Source: Hansschlegelia quercus (GTDB taxonomy: Bacteria > Pseudomonadota > Alphaproteobacteria > Rhizobiales > Methylopilaceae). Taken from it: a stretch of DNA of 64,000 bases. Within the stretch, counting starts at the first letter, position 1; every line of letters starts with the position of its first letter. Of the stretch, positions 44,120 to 54,492 are shown in pieces. A model generated the notes under the pieces. The model ran no database searches. It saw only the letters and a program-made list of their open reading frames with translations, and was not told the DNA's origin. Position numbers and translations under genes: made by a program. The stretch is taken from positions 1 to 64,000 of the forward strand of contig NZ_SIUB01000006.1 of assembly GCF_004310425.1 (NCBI RefSeq), written 5' to 3'.

Positions 44120-44143
44120 CGTTATAATTTCCTGAACATAGCG
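44120..44143. promoter_or_regulatory. ModE-type operator (Mo-box), copy 4
   Basis: CGTTAT-N12-ATAGCG, one mismatch to the palindrome; the ATAGCG half is the complement of the CGCTAT half in copy 2. It begins 22 bases upstream of the SMP-30-like start codon, overlapping where RNA polymerase would bind. Confidence 0.58.
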
Positions 44144-44230
44144 TCCGCTTCCGGGCAGCCCAGCTAATCGGACGGGCGTCATCGCAATCAGGGTTTGCGC
44201 GCGGGCGGACGCGGTCGAGGGGCATTCCGG

Positions 44231-44258
44231 AGGCCCGCTGGCTTACGCCAGCGGGCCT
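44231..44258. terminator. Strong stem-loop after katG
   Basis: A perfect 12-bp stem (AGGCCCGCTGGC and complement) with a TTAC loop, 40 bases after the katG stop. The T-rich side (TTCTTC) is on the plus strand, so on the minus strand it lacks a clean U tract; it may work in both directions. Confidence 0.65.
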
Positions 44259-44297
44259 TTCTTCATCGCTGCCCCTGCAGGGGCAGCCAAGGTCTGA

Positions 44298-46484
<2,187 letters not shown>

Positions 46485-46610
46485 TCATCAGGCTAGGCGC
46501 AGGAGTTCGCCGGGCGCGCAAACTCCGTTGCGAATGGCCCCTCTCAATCCCTTGGGCACGTCTTAGCAGCCGCCTCTCATTATTTTAATTCTGATTTCCT
46601 GATCGATGCG

Positions 46611-46625
46611 ATAAGCTGAGCTTAT
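46611..46625. promoter_or_regulatory. LysR-type dyad at the oxyR start
   Basis: ATAAGC-TGA-GCTTAT is a perfect dyad containing the T-N11-A pattern of LysR-type sites (T46612, A46624). It overlaps the oxyR start codon at 46624, so it suits autorepression. Confidence 0.5.
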
Positions 46626-47523
46626 GTCGAATCTGACGCTGAAGCAGTTTCGCTATTTCGAGGCCCTGACCCAGCATGGCCATTTCGGCCGCGCTTCAGA
46701 GGCCTGCGCGATCACCCAGCCCGCCCTGTCGATGCAGATCAAGGCGATGGAGGAGGAATTGGGAGCTGCGCTCTTCGAGAGGAACAGCCGCGAAATTCGG
46801 CTGACGAGTTTCGGCGCGGAGGTCGCGCTGCGAACGCGGAGCATCCTGCAGGCGCTCGATGATCTGGACGGCTATGCGCGCGCGTCCCGCGGCGGTTCGA
46901 CTTGGAGATTGCGCATCGGCGTCATCCCGACGGTCGCTCCCTACTTGCTGCCGAGCCTCGTCTCAGACTTGACCCGGCTTCATGAAGGTCTCGACCTCCA
47001 TGTTCGCGAGACGCTGACGCCGAAGCTCGTTCAGGAGCTGAACGAGGGACGCCTCGACATGGCGATCGTGGCCTTGCCGGTTTCGGAGCCGACCCTCACC
47101 GAGATGGTCCTGTTCACCGAGGATTTCGTGTTTGTTCGGCCTCGCAAGGATGAAGGGAAGCCCGTCCCCAGCCGCGAGGCCCTCCGTGAGATGCGCTTAC
47201 TTCTCCTGGAGGAAGGTCATTGCTTCCGCGAGCAGGCGTTGGCGTTTTGCAACAAGAACGTAAACGCCGCGAAGCCTCGTGATCTGTTGGACGCAAGCTC
47301 GCTGTCTACGCTTGTCCAGATGGTCGAGGCTGGTCTCGGCGTCACCCTGATCCCGGAGTTGGCCATTCCTCTTGAGACGCGCTCCGCCGCTGTCTCAATC
47401 GCCCAGTTCGCCGAGCCGAGACCAACCCGAACCATCGGCATGGTCTGGCGCAAGAGCAGCCCGCTGGCGGCGCGATTTACGGAGATTGCCGACTTTGTCG
47501 GTAAATCAGTCGCGGCGCTGTAG
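46624..47523 (+). CDS. oxyR: Peroxide-sensing LysR regulator OxyR
   Basis: 299 residues. The helix-turn-helix region is LKQFRYFEALTQHGHFGRAS and QPALSMQIKAMEEELG. The regulatory domain holds Cys200 and Cys209 in EEGHCFREQALAFC, the disulfide pair that senses H2O2 in E. coli OxyR (199 and 208). LLEEG precedes the first Cys as usual. It lies 154 bases from katG on the opposite strand, the standard arrangement. Confidence 0.95.
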   Translation: MSNLTLKQFRYFEALTQHGHFGRASEACAITQPALSMQIKAMEEELGAALFERNSREIRLTSFGAEVALRTRSILQALDDLDGYARASRGGSTWRLRIGVIPTVAPYLLPSLVSDLTRLHEGLDLHVRETLTPKLVQELNEGRLDMAIVALPVSEPTLTEMVLFTEDFVFVRPRKDEGKPVPSREALREMRLLLLEEGHCFREQALAFCNKNVNAAKPRDLLDASSLSTLVQMVEAGLGVTLIPELAIPLETRSAAVSIAQFAEPRPTRTIGMVWRKSSPLAARFTEIADFVGKSVAAL

Positions 47524-47725
47524 GCGCAACAACAGAAGGCGTTCCGCTGGATGTCGCGTCGTCGGGTATCTAAGCGCTCGTAACATCCGCGTGATGATGG
47601 AATGGACGAGCCATCGTCCATAGGCGACGGCCTTATCGCTTGACGACGAATTCGAGGATCAGGCGGGTTGACCTCGCGGCGAATTCGCGAGACCGCCTGC
47701 GCGAGCAGGGGGAGTCGTCTTTTAG

Positions 47726-48901
47726 ATGGCCAAAAACGGATCTTCGTCTCGCCGTCTGTGGTTCGTGGCTCACAGCTGGATCGGGCTGCCGATCTGGGCG
47801 TTCCTCTTCTTCGTCTGCTTGACGGGCACGATCGCCACGGTGAGCCAGGAGATCATGTGGCTCGCCGACCCCGCGACGCGCGCCAATCCGCCCTCCGATG
47901 ACGCTCGGCCGCTCGGCTATGACGACGTTATGGCGGCGGTCGAACAGCAACGCCCGGGGGCGCGGCTTCGCGAGCTGACGCAGCCTGTGAAGCCGCAATT
48001 CGCGCTGATCGTGGAAGCGGTCACGCCGGATGGCGAACAGCAGACCTACTATGTGAACCCCTATGACGGGACCATCCAGGGCGAGCAGAGCTGGTTCGAT
48101 TTCCGCCAGTTCATCCGGGCGTTGCACGGCTGGCTTTTGACGCCGTTCAACGGCGGATACGCGATCGGCTGGTACGCCGTCTCGGCGCTGTCCATTCCGC
48201 TGATGGGCTCGCTCGTCACCGGAATCGTCATCCACAAGAAGTTCTGGCGGCTCTACCGCAACCCAAGATTGCGGATTTCGAAAGGCGCACGGGTCTTCTG
48301 GGGGGACCTGCACCGCCTCGTCGCCGTCTGGTCGCTACCGTTCATCGCGATCATTTCGGTGACCGCGATGTGGTTCCTGGCGGAGGCGATCCTCTACGCG
48401 AACAACGTCACGGTGGCGGCGACCCCGCCGCCCGCGGTCCTGGCCCGTGACGCCGTCCCGACGGTCGAGAGAGGAGAGGCGCCCCCGGAGGTCAGCATCG
48501 ACGCCGCCATCGCCGCAATCAAGGAGAAGCATCCGGACTTCTCGCCTGGTTTTATTAAGGTGCCGGAGACGGCCTATGGCCATGTCACCGTCTATGGCCG
48601 CGGCGCCTATCCGTTGATCTACGAGGAGGCGAAGGTCGACCCCTATTCCAACGAGGTCGCGCGGTCGCGGATGGTGTCCGACCGCACGGCGCTCGAATTC
48701 GTCACCGAGAGCATGCGCCCGCTGCATGTCGGCGATTTCGCCGGTCTCTGGCTGAAGCTTGTCTACTTCCTGTTCGGTCTGATGCTCACCGGTATGGTGC
48801 TATCCGGGATGTTGATCTGGATGAAGCGCACGGCGTCCGCCACCCGCGCGGTGATCCGCGACGTCACTGTTCCACGGCCATTCCCCGAGCCCGCGGAATG
48901 A
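47726..48901 (+). CDS. PepSY-associated transmembrane protein
   Basis: 391 residues. Helix 1 (about 15-40: WFVAHSWIGLPIWAFLFFVCL) is followed by PepSY segments, further helices around 145-175 and 205-225, and a last one near 345-365. HSWIG and HRLVAVWSLPFIAI carry His residues suited to haem or metal binding. The family is found in iron-siderophore reductase and TonB-receptor loci. It may move electrons across the inner membrane. First gene of an overlapping three-gene operon. No receptor gene lies nearby. Confidence 0.85.
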   Translation: MAKNGSSSRRLWFVAHSWIGLPIWAFLFFVCLTGTIATVSQEIMWLADPATRANPPSDDARPLGYDDVMAAVEQQRPGARLRELTQPVKPQFALIVEAVTPDGEQQTYYVNPYDGTIQGEQSWFDFRQFIRALHGWLLTPFNGGYAIGWYAVSALSIPLMGSLVTGIVIHKKFWRLYRNPRLRISKGARVFWGDLHRLVAVWSLPFIAIISVTAMWFLAEAILYANNVTVAATPPPAVLARDAVPTVERGEAPPEVSIDAAIAAIKEKHPDFSPGFIKVPETAYGHVTVYGRGAYPLIYEEAKVDPYSNEVARSRMVSDRTALEFVTESMRPLHVGDFAGLWLKLVYFLFGLMLTGMVLSGMLIWMKRTASATRAVIRDVTVPRPFPEPAE

Positions 48902-49407
48902 GCGCGCTCGCAGCGCGCTGGCGGCGCTGGCGCTTCCACCTCAGCGCGCTCGCCTTGATCGTGCCGCTCGGCTTCGCGCCCGGTTATTTCAGGCAGCTCA
49001 GCCTCGAGGACGGCTCGGTCGGCCTGGGCGAACGGACGATCGGCGTGCAGCGGCTTGGGCGATGGAAGGCGACGCTCGCCGAGTTCGCCGTCGGACCTCC
49101 GGTCGTTGAGGGGCCGGCAGGGCCGATCAAGACGTTCTCGCTGGCGCTCGAAAGCGTCGCCGTCGACGACGTCAAGGCAGCTTATCTCAAGATCGGCAGA
49201 CCGCGGTCGATCCGTTCGGCGGGGGCGCTGTTTGAAGGCGCGCCCTACAGGCAGACCGCCGGCGTTGCGGTTCCGGCCGACGCGAACGGCGATAGCGAGG
49301 TCTGGCTGACGCTTGAGGGATGGGACGGCTCAATCGAGCAGGCGTCGCTGCCGCTCTCGGAGGCGTCTCCCTCGACCGCGGCGTGGCTTGCAGCGAGGGC
49401 GAAATGA
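48898..49407 (+). CDS. Hypothetical membrane-anchored protein of the PepSY operon
   Basis: 169 residues. A basic N terminus (RWRRWRFH) is followed by one hydrophobic segment (LSALALIVPLGFAPGYF), then a soluble domain with FSLALESVAVDDVKAAY and SEVWLTLEGWDGS. The start overlaps the PepSY stop (ATGA). No family recognised. Probably a periplasmic domain held by the N-terminal helix, acting with its neighbours. Confidence 0.72.
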   Translation: MSALAARWRRWRFHLSALALIVPLGFAPGYFRQLSLEDGSVGLGERTIGVQRLGRWKATLAEFAVGPPVVEGPAGPIKTFSLALESVAVDDVKAAYLKIGRPRSIRSAGALFEGAPYRQTAGVAVPADANGDSEVWLTLEGWDGSIEQASLPLSEASPSTAAWLAARAK

Positions 49408-49715
49408 AGCGCCGTTCGGTTCTTGCCGCTCTCGCGGGAGTCGTGCTGGCGACGACGCCCGCTGTCGCGGACTACCCGTTCTGCGCCTGCCGCAGGCAGG
49501 CGGACGCCGTGTTCTGCCGCGCCGGCTTCTCGGACGGCGAGAGCGCGGAAGGAGCGCTGCTCGAAGTGATCGCCGACGATGGGTCGAGGCTTCAGCGCCT
49601 GACCTTCGGACCGGATTCAACGCTGACGTTCACCCCGCCGTCATCGGGCTACTACGTGCTGTTCGACGCCGGCCCCGGTCTCACGGTCGAAGTCGAGCCG
49701 CGGGACATCCGCTAA
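49404..49715 (+). CDS. Small exported hypothetical protein of the PepSY operon
   Basis: 103 residues from the ATG at 49404, which overlaps the previous stop; the frame is open further upstream but that part is a shadow. A signal peptide (MKRRSVLAALAGVVLATTPAVA) precedes FCACRRQADAVFCRAGFSDG with three cysteines, then a beta-rich part (LLEVIADDGSRLQRL). The Cys pattern may bind metal or form disulfides. No family recognised. Confidence 0.72.
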   Translation: MKRRSVLAALAGVVLATTPAVADYPFCACRRQADAVFCRAGFSDGESAEGALLEVIADDGSRLQRLTFGPDSTLTFTPPSSGYYVLFDAGPGLTVEVEPRDIR

Positions 49716-49814
49716 AGCCGCTCGTTCTAGGCGAGCCTCGCTTCGTGCGATGACTGCGTATCCTTTCCACGCCTGCGTTCGTTCAGCGGATCGCCAGAAA
49801 CCGACGTTCGCTCC

Positions 49815-50441
49815 CTACTGAAAAGCGCGCATTCGACTGCTCTCGGAATTTGGTGAGCCGAGTCGCGGCGCTACGAACGCAGCCGCACGGAAGCGGCCTT
49901 CGGCGTGATCGAAGACGGTCCGGGCGGAGCGCTCGATCAATCGGCGGGCGCGGTCCTGCGCAAGCCAAGGCTTCTGCGCCGCATCGTCGAAATCACGGAC
50001 ATGATGAAGGAGCACCAGCCTCCCTCCCGGCGCCAATGCGCGCCTTAGCGCCGACATGGCCGCCGCGGCATGGCGCTCCGGGAGGTAATAGAGGATTTCG
50101 GACACGACGATGAGATCGAAAGGCCCGGGCGGGATGTTGTCGGGCAATCGGACCAACTGCAGCGTTACGTTTGGCAGGTCGGCCGTACGGCGCGCCGCCT
50201 CCCGCAGCGCCGTCGGCGAGGCGTCCACCGCCACGACGCGCGAGCAAATTTTCGCCAATTCCACGGTGGTGACGCCAATAGCGCAGCCAATCTCCAACGC
50301 CCTTCCAAAATGGCGAGTCCCACACGCTCTCAAGAGCACGCGACGTTTGTGAGCCTCGAACAGGGAGCCGACATAGTTCCAGGGATCAGGGTCGCTGCGA
50401 AATTTCTCATCGAACCCGTCGGCGTCGATCACTTTGCGCAT
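49815..50441 (-). CDS. Class I SAM-dependent methyltransferase, NodS-like
   Basis: 208 residues. Motif I is ALEIGCAIGVTTVELA near residue 49, the acidic motif VVAVDASPTAL near 70, and LIVVSEILYYLPE near 111 is motif IV. This fits the NodS/ubiquinone-type methyltransferases. It is the last gene of a four-gene overlapping cluster and starts 13 bases inside the PIG-L gene. An N-methylation of the amine freed by PIG-L, as NodS does on a deacetylated sugar, is an attractive guess. Confidence 0.85.
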   Translation of the reverse strand: MRKVIDADGFDEKFRSDPDPWNYVGSLFEAHKRRVLLRACGTRHFGRALEIGCAIGVTTVELAKICSRVVAVDASPTALREAARRTADLPNVTLQLVRLPDNIPPGPFDLIVVSEILYYLPERHAAAAMSALRRALAPGGRLVLLHHVRDFDDAAQKPWLAQDRARRLIERSARTVFDHAEGRFRAAAFVAPRLGSPNSESSRMRAFQ

Positions 50442-51142
50442 GGCCGCCAGTATCGCTCGAGGTCGCCGGTCAGTCGGGCCACAGTCTCCTGCGTCAGCCG
50501 GAACGCTGTCGGATCGTCTGTGATCAACTCTCCGAGTTGAGAGACGTGAGCGGTGACCGCCGCTCGTTTCTGCGCAAGCGTTGCGGAGACGTCGATGTCC
50601 ACGCGCTCCGCTTCCCCGCTGCGGGGCTGATCCTCTTCGCTCCCGAGCTCGTCAAGCCAGATCGCGTATTCGAGAATCGTCGGATAAGCCGACGCGGCTT
50701 CGAGCGCATCCATCGCGAGCGCCCAGGAATCACGGTGATCGCAATGCGGATCCCTGCGCCAAGGCAGCAGCGCAAGGCTTGGACGAAGGTCATTGACGAC
50801 CTCGGCAAGGACGCCGAGGGCGCGCTCGTGTTCGGCGCTTCCCGACGCCGGCATGGCCGCATCGGGCAAGCGCAAGAAGACCGCATCCTCTTCGCCAAGG
50901 CCGAGCCGCCGAAGCGCCTCCTTCGCCTCCTCCTCCCGACAGGCGGCGAGACGTTCGCGGCTCCACGTCGGAGACGCCGGATGAGATGCGCCGCCGTCGG
51001 TCACGAACGCGACACGGACCCTTCCGCCTCGCGTCGCGAGCGCAGCGATCAGCCCGCCGCAGCCGAGCGCCTCGTCATCCGGATGCGGCGCGATAACAAG
51101 AGTCGGCGGCGGATCGGCGAGGAGAGAAGCGATCGAGATCAT
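50429..51142 (-). CDS. PIG-L family N-deacetylase
   Basis: 237 residues from the ATG at 51142, which overlaps the upstream stop by four bases. The zinc site is APHPDDEALGCGG near residue 20 and HCDH near residue 138. The family removes N-acetyl groups from amino sugars such as GlcNAc-inositol or GlcNAc-malate. Here it is coupled to a glycosyltransferase, an acyl-CoA-dehydrogenase-like protein and a methyltransferase. Substrate unknown. Confidence 0.9.
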   Translation of the reverse strand: MISIASLLADPPPTLVIAPHPDDEALGCGGLIAALATRGGRVRVAFVTDGGASHPASPTWSRERLAACREEEAKEALRRLGLGEEDAVFLRLPDAAMPASGSAEHERALGVLAEVVNDLRPSLALLPWRRDPHCDHRDSWALAMDALEAASAYPTILEYAIWLDELGSEEDQPRSGEAERVDIDVSATLAQKRAAVTAHVSQLGELITDDPTAFRLTQETVARLTGDLERYWRPCAK

Positions 51143-52233
51143 CCTGCCGCTCCATGACGAGCGTTCGGGATCCAGCGGCCATCCGCGATCGCCGCCCCGA
51201 AAGCGGTCGCGGCGCCATCGGGATTGGGCTGCCTCAAATAGGTCCGCATGTCGCGGATAAGCCGCTCGAGAGAGTGCGGCGCGATCATGCCGGCGGCGCC
51301 GACGCCGCGCTCGGCGTCTTCGAGCAAGGCGAGAGCCGCTGCTTCTACGGCGACGCGCGCCCCGTTCGCGGTCGCCATGAGATGAGTGCCGGCGGCGTCC
51401 TTCGCGACGACCGCCTGATCCCAGGCCTCGGCGGCTTTCCGCAGCCAGAGATAGCCCGTCTCGAGCCCGACGCCGAGGCGCGCGAGACGATGAGCCTGAT
51501 GGGGATCTTTCGCGCGGTCGGTCTGCCGCAGATGGGCGACCGCGGCGTCGAATACGGCATGCATTCCCCCGACCTGTACCGCGAGGAACCGGATCGCGCC
51601 TCCCGAGAACCAGGGCTGCGCGACATAATCGTCGGCGCCGCCTAGCATCCAGCCCGGCTCCACGGTCACGCCGTTCAGATCGACGACATGGCTGCCGGAG
51701 GCGCGCATGCCGAGCGGCCGCCACCACGATCGATCCACCGGCCGACCGGCGACGGGCGTCACGATCATGCGACGGGCGCCGTTCTGGGTGACCGTGACGA
51801 TCGCATGCGACAGGCCGTCGACGCCGGACGCGAAGTTCTTCTTTCCAAGCAGGTTCCCGTCCGGGTCGAGGCGCAGCGGATCGTCGGGCGCGTCCGTGTT
51901 CCACACGCCGAAAACGGCGCCGCCGGCGGCTAGTCCACGGTAGCGTTCGCGCTGCTTTGGATCGCCATAGGTCTGGATCAGCAGAAGCGCGTTCACATGG
52001 CCCTCGTAGATCCGGCCGACGCTGAGGTCGCCCCGTCCGACCGCCGCGAGCAGACGCAGCAGACGCAACGCCTCGCCCGAGCCGATCGGAGGCGCCGCTA
52101 ACAGCCCTGCATCGTTCAATTGGGCGAAAGCGTTACGCGGGAAGCCGCCATCGGCGTCTCGTGCGGAGGCGTCGGCGGCGATCGCCGCCGTCAGCGCGGC
52201 GAGCCGTTTCGTTTCGCCGTCGTCAGGCAGCAT
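51139..52233 (-). CDS. Acyl-CoA dehydrogenase-like flavoprotein
   Basis: 364 residues from the ATG at 52233; a GTG three codons earlier is an alternative. The segment FGVWNTD near residue 108 and LLGKKNFASGVDG near 130 are the middle-domain flavin region, and RLARLGVGLETGYLWLRKAAE begins the C-terminal helical domain. The usual catalytic Glu is not obvious, so it may act as an oxygenase or oxidase of another type. It overlaps both neighbours. Role in the cluster unknown. Confidence 0.8.
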   Translation of the reverse strand: MLPDDGETKRLAALTAAIAADASARDADGGFPRNAFAQLNDAGLLAAPPIGSGEALRLLRLLAAVGRGDLSVGRIYEGHVNALLLIQTYGDPKQRERYRGLAAGGAVFGVWNTDAPDDPLRLDPDGNLLGKKNFASGVDGLSHAIVTVTQNGARRMIVTPVAGRPVDRSWWRPLGMRASGSHVVDLNGVTVEPGWMLGGADDYVAQPWFSGGAIRFLAVQVGGMHAVFDAAVAHLRQTDRAKDPHQAHRLARLGVGLETGYLWLRKAAEAWDQAVVAKDAAGTHLMATANGARVAVEAAALALLEDAERGVGAAGMIAPHSLERLIRDMRTYLRQPNPDGAATAFGAAIADGRWIPNARHGAAG

Positions 52234-53365
52234 CAAATTCACCGCGTAGATAGGCGATCCGATCGATCAGAGTTGCGATCGCATCGGAGACAAGCACCGT
52301 TTGGGGCGCCTCCGGATCGTCGGCGGCGTGCCGCTCGATCAACGCCGCAGGATGGGCGTCGCCGTCAAGATCGCTGGATAGCCCGAGTCTATCGAGCGTA
52401 GCGGAAACGAGCGCGAGCGGGGCGCCGTCCAACGCGCGCAACGCGGCCCGGCGCCTGAGGCGCTGCTCGATTGCCGCCGGGTCCTCGACAAATGTCGGCA
52501 GGCCTTGGGCCTCGGCCGCGCACCACGCTTTCAGACAATCAGCCATGCCGTTACGCGCGCGGCCATCGAGACGCGCCGATATGCTGACATGGAGATCCGG
52601 CGGATGCCGCAGGCGGTATCCCCCCGCCCTCGCCTTCGCGACGAACGCCAAATCTTCGCGAAACGGCAGCGGCTCCAGTCCCCCGAGCGCGCGATAGACG
52701 TCCGCCCTCACGGCGAGGCTTGCGCCCGTATGGTCGTGGTGGCGCGGCCAGGGATCGAACGGCAGGGGGTCGAGCAACGCGGCGAGTTCATCGCAGAGAT
52801 CTTGGTAGCGGCACACGGAACGAGCCCTGCGGAGGAAGTCCGGGCCAAGCGCCGCCTCTTCGTCCGGATCGCCCACAAGCCGTCCGCCGACGAGGTCCGC
52901 GCCAGCGGCGAAAGCCGCCAGCGTCTGGCTTATCCAGTTCGGCGGCGGCGTCGCGTCCGCGTCCGTGGTGAGTATGACGCCGCCGTGTCCGGCGATGATG
53001 GCGGCCTCATCCATTGCGATGCGGCGAGCCTCTCCGACATGCGCCCGCTCCGGCGGAAGCTTGATGTTCCTTACAGTGAGCGCAAGGCGCGGATTGCGCC
53101 GCGCGGCTTGCTCCGCCACTTCCGCCGAGCGGTCTTGGCAGTTGTTCAGCACGACGACGACGTTCACCCCGGACGATCCCAGCCCCGCTTGGCCGGCAAG
53201 CGCGTCAAGCAAGATGGGAAGCCGCAATTCCTCATCTCGGGCTGGCACAGCGACGACAGCACGGGGAACGCTAACCAACGGAACCTCGAACACCGCTGCT
53301 TCAAACCTTTGTATAAGGCCGCACGTGGCGCGCAAACGTACGCGGCGGCGAGAGAGGCGGTTCAA
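52223..53365 (-). CDS. Family 2 glycosyltransferase
   Basis: 380 residues from a TTG at 53365; a GTG at 53293 (VFEVPL) is a likely alternative because the GT2 fold begins at VPRAVVAVPARDEE. The DxD motif is TTDADATPPPNW near residue 133 and the acceptor-side LPFREDLAFVAKAR near 245. It transfers a sugar from a nucleotide donor. First gene of the cluster, overlapping the next by 11 bases. No membrane helices are evident, so it works at the cytoplasmic side. Confidence 0.85.
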   Translation of the reverse strand: MNRLSRRRVRLRATCGLIQRFEAAVFEVPLVSVPRAVVAVPARDEELRLPILLDALAGQAGLGSSGVNVVVVLNNCQDRSAEVAEQAARRNPRLALTVRNIKLPPERAHVGEARRIAMDEAAIIAGHGGVILTTDADATPPPNWISQTLAAFAAGADLVGGRLVGDPDEEAALGPDFLRRARSVCRYQDLCDELAALLDPLPFDPWPRHHDHTGASLAVRADVYRALGGLEPLPFREDLAFVAKARAGGYRLRHPPDLHVSISARLDGRARNGMADCLKAWCAAEAQGLPTFVEDPAAIEQRLRRRAALRALDGAPLALVSATLDRLGLSSDLDGDAHPAALIERHAADDPEAPQTVLVSDAIATLIDRIAYLRGEFDAA

Positions 53366-53383
53366 ACGCCGACCTAGTCAAGT

Positions 53384-53650
53384 TCACGGCGCCGCGGAGT
53401 CTCTAATGCCGGCAGTATCCTCAATCTGCTCGCCGAGCCATCGCTCCGCCTCCTGGAGATCTGCGAACAGTGGAGGTTCGACGCTGTCGACCCCGTTGAA
53501 TCCTGCCTCAAGGCTCCACTGGCCAAGCGAGGTTCCGTGGCTTGGATCATCGAGGCGCACGAGAACCGCGATCAGCTTGCCGTGATGGAGAGCAAGCCGA
53601 CCCTCCTCGTCAGCCGAACCAGTCGCAAGTCGGATCGGCTGAAACTCCAT
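53384..53650 (-). CDS. Small hypothetical protein coupled to the Crp-type gene
   Basis: 88 residues from the ATG at 53650 (MEFQPIRLATGS), which shares a base with the regulator stop (TGATG) and has GGAGG nine bases upstream. Sequence blocks are EEGRLALHHGKLIAVLVRL and PPLFADLQEAERWLGEQI. It looks like a compact alpha/beta protein of unknown function, seen as a hypothetical in related bacteria as far as I recall. Confidence 0.7.
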   Translation of the reverse strand: MEFQPIRLATGSADEEGRLALHHGKLIAVLVRLDDPSHGTSLGQWSLEAGFNGVDSVEPPLFADLQEAERWLGEQIEDTAGIRDSAAP

Positions 53651-54381
53651 CAGACGCATCCTCCGTCTTCGCGGGCTTGCCTGAAGTGCAGATAACGCGG
53701 GTCGAACTGGGCAGCTCTTTTGAGGGCCGCGACGTCGGGTATCGTGATTTCGCGGCTCGTCTGGCGGATGAGACCGGCGCCTCGGAGCCGCTGCAGCGCC
53801 CGATTCACCGAAACGGTCGTCAATCCCACGGTGTCGGCCAACTCCGCCTGTGAGAGCTCAAGCTTGAAGCCGTGGGCGCTTGCATGGCCGACGACTTGCA
53901 GCCGGACCAGAAGCTCGCAAAGCAAATGTGCGACGCGCGCGCTCGGCGTGCGTCGCCCCATGTTGACGAGCCATTCCCGTAAGATCGCGGCGTTTACCAG
54001 CTCAGACCACCACAGCGCTCGGGCAAGCGCTGGTCGAGCGGTAAGCATCAAAATGTGCTCCTCCGTCAGCTCCGCGACTTGGCAGACGGTGCGCGCAGCC
54101 ATCCCGTGGTCCATCTTATCGAGCAGAAAACTGTAGAGGTCGCAGAAATCGCCCGGCACCAAGTAGCCGATAATCTGACGTTTTCCGTCGGGAAGGGTCT
54201 TGTAGCGGTAGCCTTGGCCCTCGAGCATGACATGCACGATGTCCGTGTGGTCGCCCTCTCTGACGATGTGTTCGCCCACCTTGAGCGTGCGTCCTCGTCC
54301 GACTACGGCATGAAGTAGACGCTTGTCGTCCTCCGGCAGGGGATGCAAAGCCTCAAGCTTGCCGATGATCGAGGACGACAT
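53650..54381 (-). CDS. Crp/Fnr-family transcriptional regulator
   Basis: 243 residues from the ATG at 54381. The cyclic-nucleotide-type beta-roll (about 20-130) includes LKVGEHIVREGDHTDIVHVMLEGQGYRYK and GDFCDLYSFLLD. The C-terminal winged helix has LSQAELADTVGLTTVSVNRALQRL, which differs from the FNR/FixK recognition helix. No N-terminal Cys cluster, so it is not an oxygen-sensing FNR. Ligand unknown. Coupled to the small downstream gene. Confidence 0.87.
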   Translation of the reverse strand: MSSSIIGKLEALHPLPEDDKRLLHAVVGRGRTLKVGEHIVREGDHTDIVHVMLEGQGYRYKTLPDGKRQIIGYLVPGDFCDLYSFLLDKMDHGMAARTVCQVAELTEEHILMLTARPALARALWWSELVNAAILREWLVNMGRRTPSARVAHLLCELLVRLQVVGHASAHGFKLELSQAELADTVGLTTVSVNRALQRLRGAGLIRQTSREITIPDVAALKRAAQFDPRYLHFRQAREDGGCV

Positions 54382-54492
54382 TCGGCCAAGCTCCAACAAA
54401 ACGTCTTCAGAACAGTCGTTCTGATCTAGTGCCGCTTGACTTTAAAGGGGGGCGAGAGCGACTCGGCGGGGACCAAGATCTTGCTTCTGCAA

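Noticed and set aside
44231-44258. The strong hairpin after katG as an attachment site or small RNA
   Set aside because: A simple 12-bp stem with a 4-base loop next to a stop codon is best explained as a transcript end.
53650-54381. The Crp-type protein as the regulator of the FNR/FixK box before cyoA
   Set aside because: Its recognition helix (TTVSVNRAL) differs from FNR/FixK, and it lacks the iron-sulfur cysteines.
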